DNA of 64,000 nucleotides. It comes from Tersicoccus sp. Bi-70 (GTDB lineage: Bacteria > Actinomycetota > Actinomycetes > Actinomycetales > Micrococcaceae). Below are positions 8,415 through 17,228 of this stretch, in pieces. A program made the translations under genes and the position numbers. Location of the stretch: the NCBI RefSeq assembly GCF_001968825.1, contig NZ_MIEU01000002.1, forward strand, positions 434,001 to 498,000. The letters run 5' to 3'. Each line of letters starts with the position of its first letter. Positions within the stretch are counted from its first letter, which is position 1. The notes beneath the pieces are model-generated. The model saw only the letters and a program-made list of their open reading frames with translations. It ran no database searches and was not told the DNA's origin.

Positions 8415-8891
8415 ATGTGGGAGGAACCGAGTGTCTTCTCCCCGTTCTCGCACGCCCCGGCCGGCGACCCCGAGCCGAGTCCGGAGGCGCGCGGACCGCT
8501 CGTCCTGACGGCGACCATCGCGGCGCCCGTCGACGCCGCCTTCCGCGCGCTGACCGACAGCATCCACCTGTGGTGGCCGCTCGGCACGGCGAGCACATGG
8601 GGCGAGGACGCCTACCTGGAGTTCGAGGGCGACGCGCTGGTGGAGACCGGGCCCCGCAACGAGACGGCTCTCTGGGCCCAGGCGCGCGGGTGGCAGCAGG
8701 ACCGCTGGGTCGAACTCGAGTGGTCGCCCGATGCGCCCGTCCTGCAGGCGTCGACCGTGCTGGTCGAGCTCGACGAGGCGGCGGGGACCGCGGTGATGTG
8801 GCGGATCGAGGACGCGCACCCGCTGGACGCGTGGGCGGACGCCTTCGAGCGCTATGTGCGCTTCCTCGGCGGCCGCAGCGACCTCGACTAG
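8415..8891 (+). CDS. SRPBCC (START-like) domain protein
   Basis: A 158-residue protein with a START/AHSA1-like fold: LTATIAAPVDAAFRALTDSIHLWWP at the start of the domain, then WVELEWSP, and the long C-terminal helix WADAFERYVRFLGG. Such proteins bind hydrophobic ligands or act as chaperone cofactors; no ligand can be read. GGGAG lies 8 bases before ATG 8415. Its end carries a TAGACT hexamer that may serve the next gene. Confidence 0.78.
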   Translation: MWEEPSVFSPFSHAPAGDPEPSPEARGPLVLTATIAAPVDAAFRALTDSIHLWWPLGTASTWGEDAYLEFEGDALVETGPRNETALWAQARGWQQDRWVELEWSPDAPVLQASTVLVELDEAAGTAVMWRIEDAHPLDAWADAFERYVRFLGGRSDLD

Positions 8892-9008
8892 ACTCGAGTG
8901 TCGAAGTCGGCACCCCGGACCCTCACCGGTGAGCCGCCGACCACAACATGCATAGGGGAGAGCGGTCCGCCCACGCGGTGCGCCGAGCACGAAGGATGGA
9001 GCACACAC

Positions 9009-10616
9009 ATGGCTGACGGCACAGGCGACGAGCGGCGCGGACCCCGACGAGGACCCGGAGGGTCCGGACGGTCGGGCGAGTCGCGCGGCAACACCGGTGC
9101 GGGTCGTGGCGGATCGTGGCGTGACCGGCCCCGTCGGGACGACCGCGCCGGCGGTGACCGACCGCGCCGGGACGATCAGTCCGGTGGCGATCGGCCGCGT
9201 CGTCCGTGGGAGGACCGCCCGCGCCAGGGTGGGCAGTCCGGTTCGGATCGGCCGCGTCGTCAGTGGGAGGACCGGCCCCGTCGGGATGACCGTGCCGGTG
9301 GTGACCGCCCGCGTCAGGGTGGGCAGTCCGGTTCGGATCGCCCGCGTCGTCAGTGGGAGGACCGTCCCCGTCGGGATGACCGTGCCGGTGGTGACCGCCC
9401 GCGCCAGGGTGGGCAGTCCGGTGAGCGCCCGCGTCGTCAGTGGGAGGACCGGCCGCGTCGCGACGACCGTGCCGGTGGTGACCGCCCGCGTCGCGATGAG
9501 CAGTCCGGTGATCGCCCACGCCGTCAGTGGGAGGACCGACCGCGGCGCGATGACCGCGAGCAGGTCGAGCGCGAGCAGCAGGCCACGCATCACGACCTGC
9601 GGCGCTCCAACCGCGCGGACCGGGCGAAGTCGCCGGACATCGACGACGACGTCACCGGCAGCGAGCTCGACAAGGCCGTCCGGGCGCAGCTGCGCACGCT
9701 CGAGTCCACGAACGCCGACTGGGTCGCCAAGCACCTGGTGATGGCCGGTCGCTACCTCGACATCGATCCCGCTCTCGCCTTCGAGCACGCCCTCGCAGCC
9801 AGTCGCCGCGGCGGTCGGATCGGTGCCGTGCGCGAGGCGGTCGGGATCACCGCCTACGAGGCCGGCGACTTCGCCGAGGCTCTGCGCGAGTTCCGGACGT
9901 TCCGCCGGATCAGCGGCTCGAACGAGTACCTCGCGCTGATGGCCGACTGCGAGCGGGGCCTCGGCCGGCCGCAGAAGGCGATCGAGCTCGCCGGCAGCGT
10001 CGACGTCGAGAGCCTGGACACGCCGACGCGGGTGGAACTGGCGATGGTCGTCTCCGGCGCGCACGCCGACCTCGGGCAGTCCGACGAGTCGCTGAGCGCC
10101 CTGGAGATCCCGCAGCTGGACATCAACCGCGCCTTCTCCTGGAGTCCACGGCTGTTCCTGGCCTACGCGGACGCCCTCGACGCGGCCGGGCGCACCGGTG
10201 AGTCCGAGCGGTGGCGCGTGCAGTCGGAGCGGGCCGAGCAGGCGCTCGGCGTCGGGGATTTCGCCGAGCCGGACATCATCGACCTCGGCGAGGACGACGA
10301 GCCGGAGGACCGGCGCGGCCGCGACCGGCGGGACGACCGTCGGTCGGACGCCGGCCAGGAGCGCGACGCCGACGCGGGCCGCGACATGGGCGCCGACGAT
10401 GCTCCGTCGGCTGACGTTGCCGCTGCGGAGCCGGATGCGGACACGACGGTGGACGACGCGTCGGAGTCGGCTGAGGACTCCGACGTGGACCGCGATATCG
10501 ATACCGACGATGGCGCTCCGGCGGCCGACGTCGCTGCCGCGGAACCGGATGCGGACACCGACACCGACACCGACACGCAGCACGACGCTGACAGCGACCG
10601 CGGACCCTCCGCGTGA
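9009..10616 (+). CDS. TPR-like protein with long Arg/Asp/Gly repeat N-terminus
   Basis: A 535-residue protein in three parts. Residues 1-190 are a low-complexity basic region built from about 30-residue repeats around DRPRRQWEDRPRRDDRA. Residues about 215-430 are a helical TPR-like domain (LRTLESTNADWVAKHLVMAG, LAFEHALAASRRGGRIGAVR, EAGDFAEALREFRTFRRISG), as in Rv1691. The C-terminus is very acidic with two ADVAAAEPDADT repeats. Function is unknown; the charge-segregated tails suggest RNA or protein binding. It opens the conserved cluster and overlaps the HAD gene by GTGA. Confidence 0.8.
   Translation: MADGTGDERRGPRRGPGGSGRSGESRGNTGAGRGGSWRDRPRRDDRAGGDRPRRDDQSGGDRPRRPWEDRPRQGGQSGSDRPRRQWEDRPRRDDRAGGDRPRQGGQSGSDRPRRQWEDRPRRDDRAGGDRPRQGGQSGERPRRQWEDRPRRDDRAGGDRPRRDEQSGDRPRRQWEDRPRRDDREQVEREQQATHHDLRRSNRADRAKSPDIDDDVTGSELDKAVRAQLRTLESTNADWVAKHLVMAGRYLDIDPALAFEHALAASRRGGRIGAVREAVGITAYEAGDFAEALREFRTFRRISGSNEYLALMADCERGLGRPQKAIELAGSVDVESLDTPTRVELAMVVSGAHADLGQSDESLSALEIPQLDINRAFSWSPRLFLAYADALDAAGRTGESERWRVQSERAEQALGVGDFAEPDIIDLGEDDEPEDRRGRDRRDDRRSDAGQERDADAGRDMGADDAPSADVAAAEPDADTTVDDASESAEDSDVDRDIDTDDGAPAADVAAAEPDADTDTDTDTQHDADSDRGPSA
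9120..9565 (+). repeat. in-frame ~90-bp tandem repeats (Arg/Asp-rich)
   Basis: Four to five imperfect copies of a unit coding DRPRRQWEDRPRRDDRAGG followed by DRPRQGGQSGS. Copies differ mainly by loss of one or two codons, as expected for recombination or slippage. Confidence 0.75.
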
Positions 10617-11611
10617 GCGATGAGCCCCGGGACGGCGGCGGTCGGCTCATCGATCGATTCGACGGACTGCTGTGTGACCTGGACGGCGTCGTCTACGCGG
10701 GGCCGGGCGCGATCCCGCACGCCGTCGAGGCGCTGAACCGCGTCGTCGAGTCCGGCCGCGCCGTCGGCTACGTCACCAACAATGCGTCGCGGTCCCCGGC
10801 GGACGTCGCCGCCCACCTGGTGGAGCTGGGCGCCCCGGCGAGTGAGCGCAGCGTCGTGACCTCGGCGCAGGCCGGCGCGCGGTTGCTCGCCGAGAAGCTC
10901 ACACCGGGCGACGCCGTGCTGGTCACCGGCAGCGACTACCTGGCCGCCGAGGTGCGCCGCGTCGGGCTGACCCCCGTGACGTCCGCCACGGACGACCCGC
11001 GCGCGGTCATCCAGGGCTTCGACCCGTCGATCGGCTGGGTGCACCTGGCCGAGGCCGGGTACGCCATCAACGCCGGTGCGCTCTGGGTGGCCACGAACAC
11101 CGATGCGACCATTCCCCGGGCTCGGGGGATCGCCCCCGGCAACGGGACCCTGGTCGGCGCCGTGCGGGCGGCCGTGAACGTCGATCCGCTCGTCGCCGGC
11201 AAGCCCGAGGCGCCGTTGTTCGCCGCAGCGACCGCCGAACTCGACCTCGACGATCCGCTGGTGATCGGTGACCGGCTCGACACCGACGTCCTCGGCGGCA
11301 ACAACGCGGGCCTCACGTCGGCGCTCGTGCTCACCGGTGTCGATTCCGTGCACACCGCGATCGCCGCCGTCCCCGGTCAACGGCCGGACCTGCTGCTCGC
11401 AGACCTGCGGGACCTGTTCGCCGCCGTGGCGGAGGTCGAGCCGGACGTCGACGGGTTCCGCTGCGGCGACGCCCGTGCCCGGGTGGACGGGGATACCGTG
11501 CTGGTCGACGGCGCCGAGGAGGACGACCTCGACGGCTGGCGTGCCGCCTGCGCGGCCTGGTGGGCAGCCCACCCGGACGACGCCGCGACGCCGCACGTCA
11601 CGTTCGGCTGA
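10613..11611 (+). CDS. HAD-superfamily phosphatase (Rv1692-like)
   Basis: A 332-residue HAD hydrolase of the NagD/PGP type. Motif I is DGLLCDLDGVVY, motif II is VTNNASR, the lysine is in LVAGKPEAPL and motif IV is VIGDRLDTDVLGGNNAG. The M. tuberculosis homologue at this locus is a glycerol-3-phosphate phosphatase, a fair guess for this gene. The C-terminal 75 residues beyond the HAD fold resemble the extra GNAT-like tail of that family. The GTG start overlaps the TGA of the TPR gene. Confidence 0.85.
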   Translation: MSDEPRDGGGRLIDRFDGLLCDLDGVVYAGPGAIPHAVEALNRVVESGRAVGYVTNNASRSPADVAAHLVELGAPASERSVVTSAQAGARLLAEKLTPGDAVLVTGSDYLAAEVRRVGLTPVTSATDDPRAVIQGFDPSIGWVHLAEAGYAINAGALWVATNTDATIPRARGIAPGNGTLVGAVRAAVNVDPLVAGKPEAPLFAAATAELDLDDPLVIGDRLDTDVLGGNNAGLTSALVLTGVDSVHTAIAAVPGQRPDLLLADLRDLFAAVAEVEPDVDGFRCGDARARVDGDTVLVDGAEEDDLDGWRAACAAWWAAHPDDAATPHVTFG

Positions 11612-11635
11612 GCCCGGCCGGCTGGACGCAGCCGG

Positions 11636-11703
11636 TCCCGCAACGCGCCGACGTCGACGGGGTTACAGCGCTGTATCCCCGATGTCCTCGGCATGTCGTG
11701 GGA
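11636..11703. repeat. 68-bp palindromic intergenic element, copy 1
   Basis: An imperfect dyad centred on CAGCGCTG at 11669/11670, with inner arms GGGG(T/A)TACAG and outer arms TCCC...GCCGA / TCGGC...GGGA. The same 68-bp design recurs at 31242-31309. It lies 24 bases after the HAD stop, before the exporter operon. Confidence 0.6.
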
Positions 11704-11718
11704 TGGGGTGCGCGCGCG

Positions 11719-11760
11719 CTGAGACCGGCTGAAACCGTGGTGAGGCCGGACTGAAACCGG
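11719..11760 (+). promoter_or_regulatory. tandem CTGARACCGG array, possible SARP-type operator
   Basis: Four head-to-tail decamers: CTGAGACCGG (11719), CTGAAACCGT (11729), GTGAGGCCGG (11740) and CTGAAACCGG (11751). The two identical CTGAAAC heptamers are 22 bp apart, two turns of the helix. SARP/AfsR-type activators are known to bind heptamer repeats spaced by 11 or 22 bp, and such a regulator is encoded just after this exporter operon. The link is inferred. Confidence 0.5.
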
Positions 11761-11777
11761 TGGGCCGGAAGGTGGTG

Positions 11778-11797
11778 GTCGTGGCGATCGCCACGAC
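11778..11797. promoter_or_regulatory. 20-bp perfect palindrome, probable operator
   Basis: GTCGTGGCGATCGCCACGAC is a perfect dyad 22 bases before the exporter ATG. Form and place fit a TetR- or MarR-type repressor site or a hairpin in the leader. No such regulator is in the window. Confidence 0.5.
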
Positions 11798-11818
11798 GAC
11801 TCACCGAAGGGAACCACC

Positions 11819-12841
11819 ATGACCGCGAACGCTGTCGAGGCCACCGGCCTCATCAAGCGGTTCGGGACGAACACCGCCGTGGACGGCATCGACCTCATGG
11901 TCGAGCAGGGCCAGGTGTTCGGCGTCCTCGGACCCAACGGCGCCGGCAAGACCACGACCATCCGCATGCTCGCCACGCTGCTGCCCATCGACGGCGGCCG
12001 GGCCAGCATCCTGGGCCACGACGTCGCCCGCGACCCGCACGCCGTCCGCGGCCTGATCGGACTGACGGGGCAGTACGCGTCGGTCGACGAGGAACTGACG
12101 GCCCGCGAGAACCTCACCATCTTCGGCCGCCTGCTCGGCCTGTCCGGCCGCGCGGCCACCGCCCGGGCGAACACGCTGCTCGAGCAGTTCGCCCTTACCG
12201 AGGCTGCCACCCGGCCGTTGCGCCAGTTCTCCGGCGGCATGCGCCGACGTCTGGACCTGGCCGCGAGCCTCATCGCCCAGCCGCCGCTGATCTTCCTCGA
12301 CGAACCCACCACCGGCCTGGATCCGCGGACCCGCGGCCAGATGTGGGACACCATCCGCGAGCTGGTCCGCGGCGGCTCCACCATCCTGCTGACCACCCAG
12401 TACCTGGACGAGGCGGATCAGCTCGCCGACCGCATCGCCGTCATCGACCGCGGCCGGAAGGTCGCCGAGGGCACGCCCGATGATCTGAAGTCGAGCGTCG
12501 GCTCCGCGTCCCTCTCCCTGCGCCTGACGGACGCCGACCGCCTCAGCGAGGCTGCCGCGCTCGTCGAACGGCAGCTCGGCGTCGTCCCGGCCCTCACGCC
12601 GGAGGCGTCCCGGCTCGTCGCCCCGCTGGCCACGACCGGCCGGACGGTCGACGTGCTCACCGGGCTGCGCGACGCCGGCATCGACGTGGCCGAGGTCGCC
12701 GTCCACAAGCCCAGCCTGGACGAGGTGTTCCTCGCCCTGACCGACGATCCCACCGCCGACCCCGGCACGGATCGCGGCGCCCCCGACCATGCCTCCGCCC
12801 CCGGTGACGAGGCCGCACCCGTGATGGAGTCCGTCCGATGA
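11819..12841 (+). CDS. DrrA-like ABC exporter ATPase
   Basis: A 340-residue ATP-binding subunit of the daunorubicin-resistance (DrrA) type. Walker A is GPNGAGKTTT, the Q-loop lies in LTGQYASVD, the signature is FSGGMRRRLDLA, Walker B is LIFLDEPTTGLD and the switch region is LLTTQYLDEAD. The C-terminal ~80 residues (VEVAVHKPSLDEVFLALT) are the DrrA-type extension. With the next gene it should pump out a hydrophobic drug or lipid. GAAGGGA precedes the ATG. Its last codons overlap the permease start (ATGA). Confidence 0.92.
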   Translation: MTANAVEATGLIKRFGTNTAVDGIDLMVEQGQVFGVLGPNGAGKTTTIRMLATLLPIDGGRASILGHDVARDPHAVRGLIGLTGQYASVDEELTARENLTIFGRLLGLSGRAATARANTLLEQFALTEAATRPLRQFSGGMRRRLDLAASLIAQPPLIFLDEPTTGLDPRTRGQMWDTIRELVRGGSTILLTTQYLDEADQLADRIAVIDRGRKVAEGTPDDLKSSVGSASLSLRLTDADRLSEAAALVERQLGVVPALTPEASRLVAPLATTGRTVDVLTGLRDAGIDVAEVAVHKPSLDEVFLALTDDPTADPGTDRGAPDHASAPGDEAAPVMESVR

Positions 12842-13671
12842 GCATCTCGACCCCCACCCGCCCCGCGCCGAGCGAGCTGCGCCCCGCCGCCGCGGCGGCC
12901 CCGCCCCTGTCCCTCCGCCGGTCCGTCGAGCAGACGTTCACCATGGCGCACCGGTCCCTGATCAAGATCCTGCGCAAACCCGAGGAGATGTTCGACGTCA
13001 TCCTCCAGCCGATCCTCTTCACCGTGATGTTCACGTTCATCTTCGGCGGCGCCGTGGCCGGGTCGATCGGCTCCTACCTGCCGACGATCATCCCCGGCAT
13101 CCTCGCGCAGACGATGATCAGCGCGTGCATGAGCGTGGGCACCGGAATCCGCGAGGACATGGAGAAGGGCGTCTTCGACCGCTTCCGCTCCCTGCCGATG
13201 TCCCGGCTCGCGCCGCTGGCCGGCCCGATGATTGCGGACCTGATCCGCTACCTGATCGCCACGGTCCTCACCTTCGCCGTCGGATTCGCGCTCGGCTACC
13301 GACCGGCCGGCGGGGCACTCGGTGTGATCGGTGCCGGCGTCCTCGTCATCGTCAGTGCGTGGGCACTGTCCTGGATCTTCGTCTTCCTCGGCACGGTGGC
13401 CCGTAGCGCCCGCGCCGTCCAGGCCATCGGCATGATGATCCTGTTCCCGCTCACGTTCCTCTCGAACGCGTTCGTCTCCCCGGCCACCATGCCGGACTGG
13501 CTGCGCAGCTTCGTGGAGATCAATCCCGTCTCCCACCTCGTCTCCGCCGTGCGGGACCTGTGCAACGGCGGCGGCGTGACCATCGAGGTGTTCTGGACCG
13601 TGGTCTGCCTCGCCGTGGTGGTGGCGGTCTTCGCCCCACTCGCCCTGTGGGGCTACCGCCGGCGCACCTGA
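12838..13671 (+). CDS. DrrB-like ABC exporter permease
   Basis: A 277-residue ABC-2 type membrane protein. After a cytosolic Pro/Ala-rich N-terminus and the coupling segment RSLIKILRKPEEMFDVILQPI come six predicted membrane segments, including LFTVMFTFIFGGAVAG, YLIATVLTFAVGFALGY and FWTVVCLAVVVAVFAPLAL. The ABC-2 motif FDRFRSLPMSRLAPLAGP and the NPVSHLVSAVRDL segment are present. It partners the preceding ATPase. The 3' end overlaps the convergent regulator gene by 19 bp. Confidence 0.92.
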   Translation: MSISTPTRPAPSELRPAAAAAPPLSLRRSVEQTFTMAHRSLIKILRKPEEMFDVILQPILFTVMFTFIFGGAVAGSIGSYLPTIIPGILAQTMISACMSVGTGIREDMEKGVFDRFRSLPMSRLAPLAGPMIADLIRYLIATVLTFAVGFALGYRPAGGALGVIGAGVLVIVSAWALSWIFVFLGTVARSARAVQAIGMMILFPLTFLSNAFVSPATMPDWLRSFVEINPVSHLVSAVRDLCNGGGVTIEVFWTVVCLAVVVAVFAPLALWGYRRRT

Positions 13672-16600
13672 GCGCCGTCGCCTCCGGCCTCGGTGGCCGG
13701 CGGGGCCAGGATCTCGGCCAGGATCTCCCGGCAGCGGTCGAGCAGGGCGTCGTCCTGGACGCGGGCCAGCTCGGCCGTCGCCGCGTCGAAGGCTTCACCG
13801 GCATCCTCGCGCGCGAGCGCCAGGGCGGGCGCGAGACTCATCGACGGGTAGGTGCGGTTGTAGTCCAGGCTCAGGGCGACGGCGAGCAGGCGGGCCCCGG
13901 CCCGGCTGCTCGCCGTCGCCTCGTCGCGGGTGCGTCCGGCGGCCAGGAGCCAGGACGCGAGCGCGAAGACGAGGGCGCCGTACTGGGGCCGGTCGAGGAA
14001 CGGCAGCGCGGAGCGGCTCACCGACAGTAGCCAGCCGCTCGCCTCGGCGACGACGTCGTCCCCGGTCAGCGGCCGCTGGTGCCGGGCGAGGATCGCCAGG
14101 TCCAGGGCCAACGCGGAGCCGTACCAGACGTTGGGGCGGTCGACGCTCGCGAAGAAGGCGTCCTGCTCGCGGGCATCCACGGCGAGCTCGCGGAGCAGCC
14201 GGTCCGCGTCGTCGACGCGGCCCTCGACCGCCGCGATCTCGGCGGCGGAGGCGGCCGCGACCAACCGGAACGGCCCCGCGCCGGCGGACCGCTGCGGCGG
14301 GATCCGCTCGACGACGGCGAGGTGAGCGCGGGCGTCGGCGAGGTCGCCGCGGGCCATGGCGGCCATCAGGCAGATGGCGTGCGCCTGGATCAGGTTCTCC
14401 GCCGAGCCGAGGGAGCCGATCAGCGGCAGCTCCGGTTCGACCCAGCGGCGGGCGTTCTCGCCGTCCGCCCGGCCCAGGTACAGCTCCCCGATGCGCAGGT
14501 ACACCCCGGCCCGCAGCCACGGGGTGACGTCCTCGAGGGCGGGGACCAGCGCGGTCAGGTCCGCGATCGCGTCGGCGATCCGACCCTGGTTCTCGGTGAT
14601 GAAGGCGCTCAGGAACACCGTGACCGCGCGTTCGGTGGTGCCCGCCCCGGGACCGGCGACGAGCGGTTCGCCGCGGGTGACGGTGCGGATGAGGGCCGGG
14701 AAGCGCCGGGCGAGGGCGCGCAGGGCCAGCACCTGGTCCGGTTCGGCGTAGTCGCACGGCTCGTCGCCCTGCTCGTCCTCCTGTGCGGCCAGCAGGGCAC
14801 GCAGGGCGCGGATGTTGCGGGCGCGGGCGCGCGCCGCGCGCGTACTGTCGGTGCTCTCGGGACTGTCCCGCGTGTAAACGATGAGCACGCTCAGGGTGTC
14901 GGCCGTCGCGGCGAACGCGTCGTCCGCCCGGTCGGTCCGGCTCGGGGCGCCGGCCCGGACCAGGCGGTCGGCCTCGCGCCGGGCGAGCTCGCCGAGGGGC
15001 TCGGCGATCGCGGTCAGCGTGGCCTCGTCGTCCATCAGACCCCACGCCATGCCGACGGTCGCGGCGATGTCCAGGGCCCGCGGGTCGCCGTCGTCGAGCG
15101 CCAGCCGCAGCGCGCGGGCGAGGTTCTCCGCGTCGGCGGCGATCCGTGCGAGCGCGACGGGCTGCTCGGGTCCGTGCAGGGGGCGCCGGTCGGCGCGGCA
15201 CCGTGCGGCGGCCCACGCGATCAGCCCGTCCCGTACGGCGGCGGGGTCGCGCTGCCGGGGCGCGGCGAACTCGCGGACCGTCTCCAGCAGTCGGTAGCGG
15301 ACGCCGGGGACGGGAAGGACGGCGACGTGGGAGGTGCGCCCGGCCTCCAGGACGGTCAGGAGTGACTGGTCGACCAGCACGTCGAGCATGTCCTCCACGT
15401 CCGCAGCGGTCCCGGCCCCCGTCCCACGGCCGCTCCCGATGCCAGAACCGACGACACGACCCATGACGGGGCCGACGACGGCAGCTGCGGCCGCCGGGGT
15501 GAAGGCGTCCGGGAAGGCGGTCAGGGCGGCCAGGGCGTTCCGCTCGGGCTCGGTCAGCAGGTCCCAGCTCCACGCGATCACCGCCTCGAGGGTGCGGTGC
15601 CGGTCCGGCCGGTCGCGGTCCCGGCCGCGCAGCAGGGCGAAGCGGTCGGTGAGCCGGGCGGCGATGTCCGTCACCGTCAGCGTCCGCACGCGGGAGGCCG
15701 CCAGTTCGATGGCCAGCGGCAGGCCGTCGAGCCGCTCGCACACGGCGGCCACGGCGTCGACGGCCAGGTCGGCGTCCGGGCGCACCGCCCGCGCCCGCCG
15801 GGTGAACAGGTCGACCGACTCGGCGAGGGTGAGCTGGCGCGGGGCGAACACCGCCTCGGCGGAGATCCGCAGCGGGGCGCGGCTGGTGGCCAGCACGGTC
15901 ACGCGTCGGCAGGTCGCCACGATCGCCGCCGTCAGGTCCGCCACCGCGTCGACGATCTGTTCGCAGTTGTCGAGCACGAGCACGGCACGCGAGTCGCGCA
16001 ACCGGTCCAGGGTCACCTGCCGCGGCGTCAGCGACGGGCGCGGGCCGGAGGTCACCGTGCTGCGGCCGGCGCCGCCGAGCTGGCCGGCGAGCCAGGCGTC
16101 CAGGTCCTCCGCCGCGGTCACCGTGACCAGCTCGACGTAGATGACGGTCGCGGCCGTCAGCCGATCGGCGACGGCGAGGGCGAGGGTCGTCTTCCCGAGG
16201 CCGCCCGGCCCGACGATCGTCGTCACCCGGCTGCTGCGGGTCAGGGCGACGACGGCGTCGATGGCCTCCTCGCGACCGACCAGGGCGGTCGCAGTGGCCG
16301 GTGCGGAGCGGGCGCTCTGGCCGGCGAGCAGGTCCGCGTGCACGGCCGCCAGGTCGGGTCCGGGATCGGTGCCGAGGGTGTCCCGCAGGCGGCGGCGGTA
16401 CTGCTCGAAACGGGTCAGGGCGGCCGTGGGCCCGGCGACCGCCGCCTCGGCCCGCAGCAGGCGGGCGAGCACCGCCTCGTCGTCCGGCGCTTCCGCCGCC
16501 GCGTGCTCCAGTTCCGGGAACGCCTCGGGCCAGCGGCCGAGGTCGGCCAGCGCGACGGCCCGGGCCCGGGCGGCCCGCCGGTGCGCCGCAACCACCGTGA

Positions 16601-17057
16601 CGGCGACGTCGGCCGCCGGCGACGCGTCGGTGGAGGGGTCGGTGGAGGACCCTGCCGCGCCCGTGACGTCGCCGTCCGCGCGGATGAGCAGCACCCGGTC
16701 GGCGGCCCGCAACGCGACGTCGGCGCGACCCTGCCGCAGGGCGGCCTCCGCGTCGTCGGCGTCCGCCCGCGCCCGGCGCACGTCGACGTCGTCCGCGTCC
16801 GCCAGGCGGTAGCCGTCGGCGGTGGTCGTGATGGCGTCCGGGCCCCACTGGGCGCGAACGCGGGAGACGACGACCTGGACGGCCTTGGCGGGGTGGGCCG
16901 GTCGCTGCCCGTCCGGCCAGAGGCCGTCGACGAGGGCGGTGGTGGGGAGGGCGCCGGCGGGGGAGAGGACCAGCAGCCGGACGAGGTCGCGGGCGCGGGT
17001 GCCGGTCAACGGCGTGCCGTCGCGGGCGACGTCTTCGACGGCGGTGATCCGGTGCAC
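13653..17057 (-). CDS. AfsR/SARP-type regulator with BTAD and NB-ARC ATPase
   Basis: A 1134-residue regulator. The N-terminal ~80 residues form an OmpR-type winged helix (VEDVARDGTPLTGTRARDLVRLL, VDGLWPDGQRP), followed by a bacterial transcriptional activation domain to about residue 240. An NB-ARC-type NTPase follows: ALVGREEAID, Walker A GPGGLGKTT near residue 280, Walker B RAVLVLDNCEQ, and GLPLAIELAASR. The rest is helical TPR-like sequence. Such proteins integrate phosphorylation or ligand signals to activate transcription. GTG 17057 is chosen because TACCGT lies 6 bases upstream. It is convergent with the exporter operon, a likely target. Confidence 0.88.
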   Translation of the reverse strand: MHRITAVEDVARDGTPLTGTRARDLVRLLVLSPAGALPTTALVDGLWPDGQRPAHPAKAVQVVVSRVRAQWGPDAITTTADGYRLADADDVDVRRARADADDAEAALRQGRADVALRAADRVLLIRADGDVTGAAGSSTDPSTDASPAADVAVTVVAAHRRAARARAVALADLGRWPEAFPELEHAAAEAPDDEAVLARLLRAEAAVAGPTAALTRFEQYRRRLRDTLGTDPGPDLAAVHADLLAGQSARSAPATATALVGREEAIDAVVALTRSSRVTTIVGPGGLGKTTLALAVADRLTAATVIYVELVTVTAAEDLDAWLAGQLGGAGRSTVTSGPRPSLTPRQVTLDRLRDSRAVLVLDNCEQIVDAVADLTAAIVATCRRVTVLATSRAPLRISAEAVFAPRQLTLAESVDLFTRRARAVRPDADLAVDAVAAVCERLDGLPLAIELAASRVRTLTVTDIAARLTDRFALLRGRDRDRPDRHRTLEAVIAWSWDLLTEPERNALAALTAFPDAFTPAAAAAVVGPVMGRVVGSGIGSGRGTGAGTAADVEDMLDVLVDQSLLTVLEAGRTSHVAVLPVPGVRYRLLETVREFAAPRQRDPAAVRDGLIAWAAARCRADRRPLHGPEQPVALARIAADAENLARALRLALDDGDPRALDIAATVGMAWGLMDDEATLTAIAEPLGELARREADRLVRAGAPSRTDRADDAFAATADTLSVLIVYTRDSPESTDSTRAARARARNIRALRALLAAQEDEQGDEPCDYAEPDQVLALRALARRFPALIRTVTRGEPLVAGPGAGTTERAVTVFLSAFITENQGRIADAIADLTALVPALEDVTPWLRAGVYLRIGELYLGRADGENARRWVEPELPLIGSLGSAENLIQAHAICLMAAMARGDLADARAHLAVVERIPPQRSAGAGPFRLVAAASAAEIAAVEGRVDDADRLLRELAVDAREQDAFFASVDRPNVWYGSALALDLAILARHQRPLTGDDVVAEASGWLLSVSRSALPFLDRPQYGALVFALASWLLAAGRTRDEATASSRAGARLLAVALSLDYNRTYPSMSLAPALALAREDAGEAFDAATAELARVQDDALLDRCREILAEILAPPATEAGGDGAQVRRR

Positions 17058-17063
17058 GGATCC

Positions 17064-17069
17064 ACGGTA
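17064..17069 (-). promoter_or_regulatory. -10 hexamer TACCGT, leaderless regulator start
   Basis: On the minus strand TACCGT is followed after 6 bases by GTG 17057. This is the same hexamer and spacing as at the GNAT gene and the squalene-cyclase-like gene. Confidence 0.5.
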
Positions 17070-17119
17070 GCGGGCCTCCACGGCCGAGCCGCGCCCGCCA
17101 CGGGAGCCGGTCATGGTGA

Positions 17120-17156
17120 GGGGTGGTCGGGCCTCCCCAGTCGGCCCGACCACCCC
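17120..17156. terminator. strong hairpin between permease and regulator genes
   Basis: Perfect 13-bp arms GGGGTGGTCGGGC (17120-17132) and GCCCGACCACCCC (17144-17156) with an 11-base loop. It lies about 70 bases after the permease stop and before the regulator promoter, so it may end permease transcription; there is no good T tract, so an operator role is possible. Confidence 0.5.
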
Positions 17157-17228
17157 GGCTTTCACTCTAGGGAGAGTGACCCGCGCTTTGTCAATGGTTT
17201 CTCCCCAGTCTGACGTGCAGTGACGTCA

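Noticed and set aside
13653-13671. Sequencing error at the overlap of exporter permease and regulator
   Set aside because: A 19-bp convergent overlap keeps both C-termini intact and is common in compact genomes.
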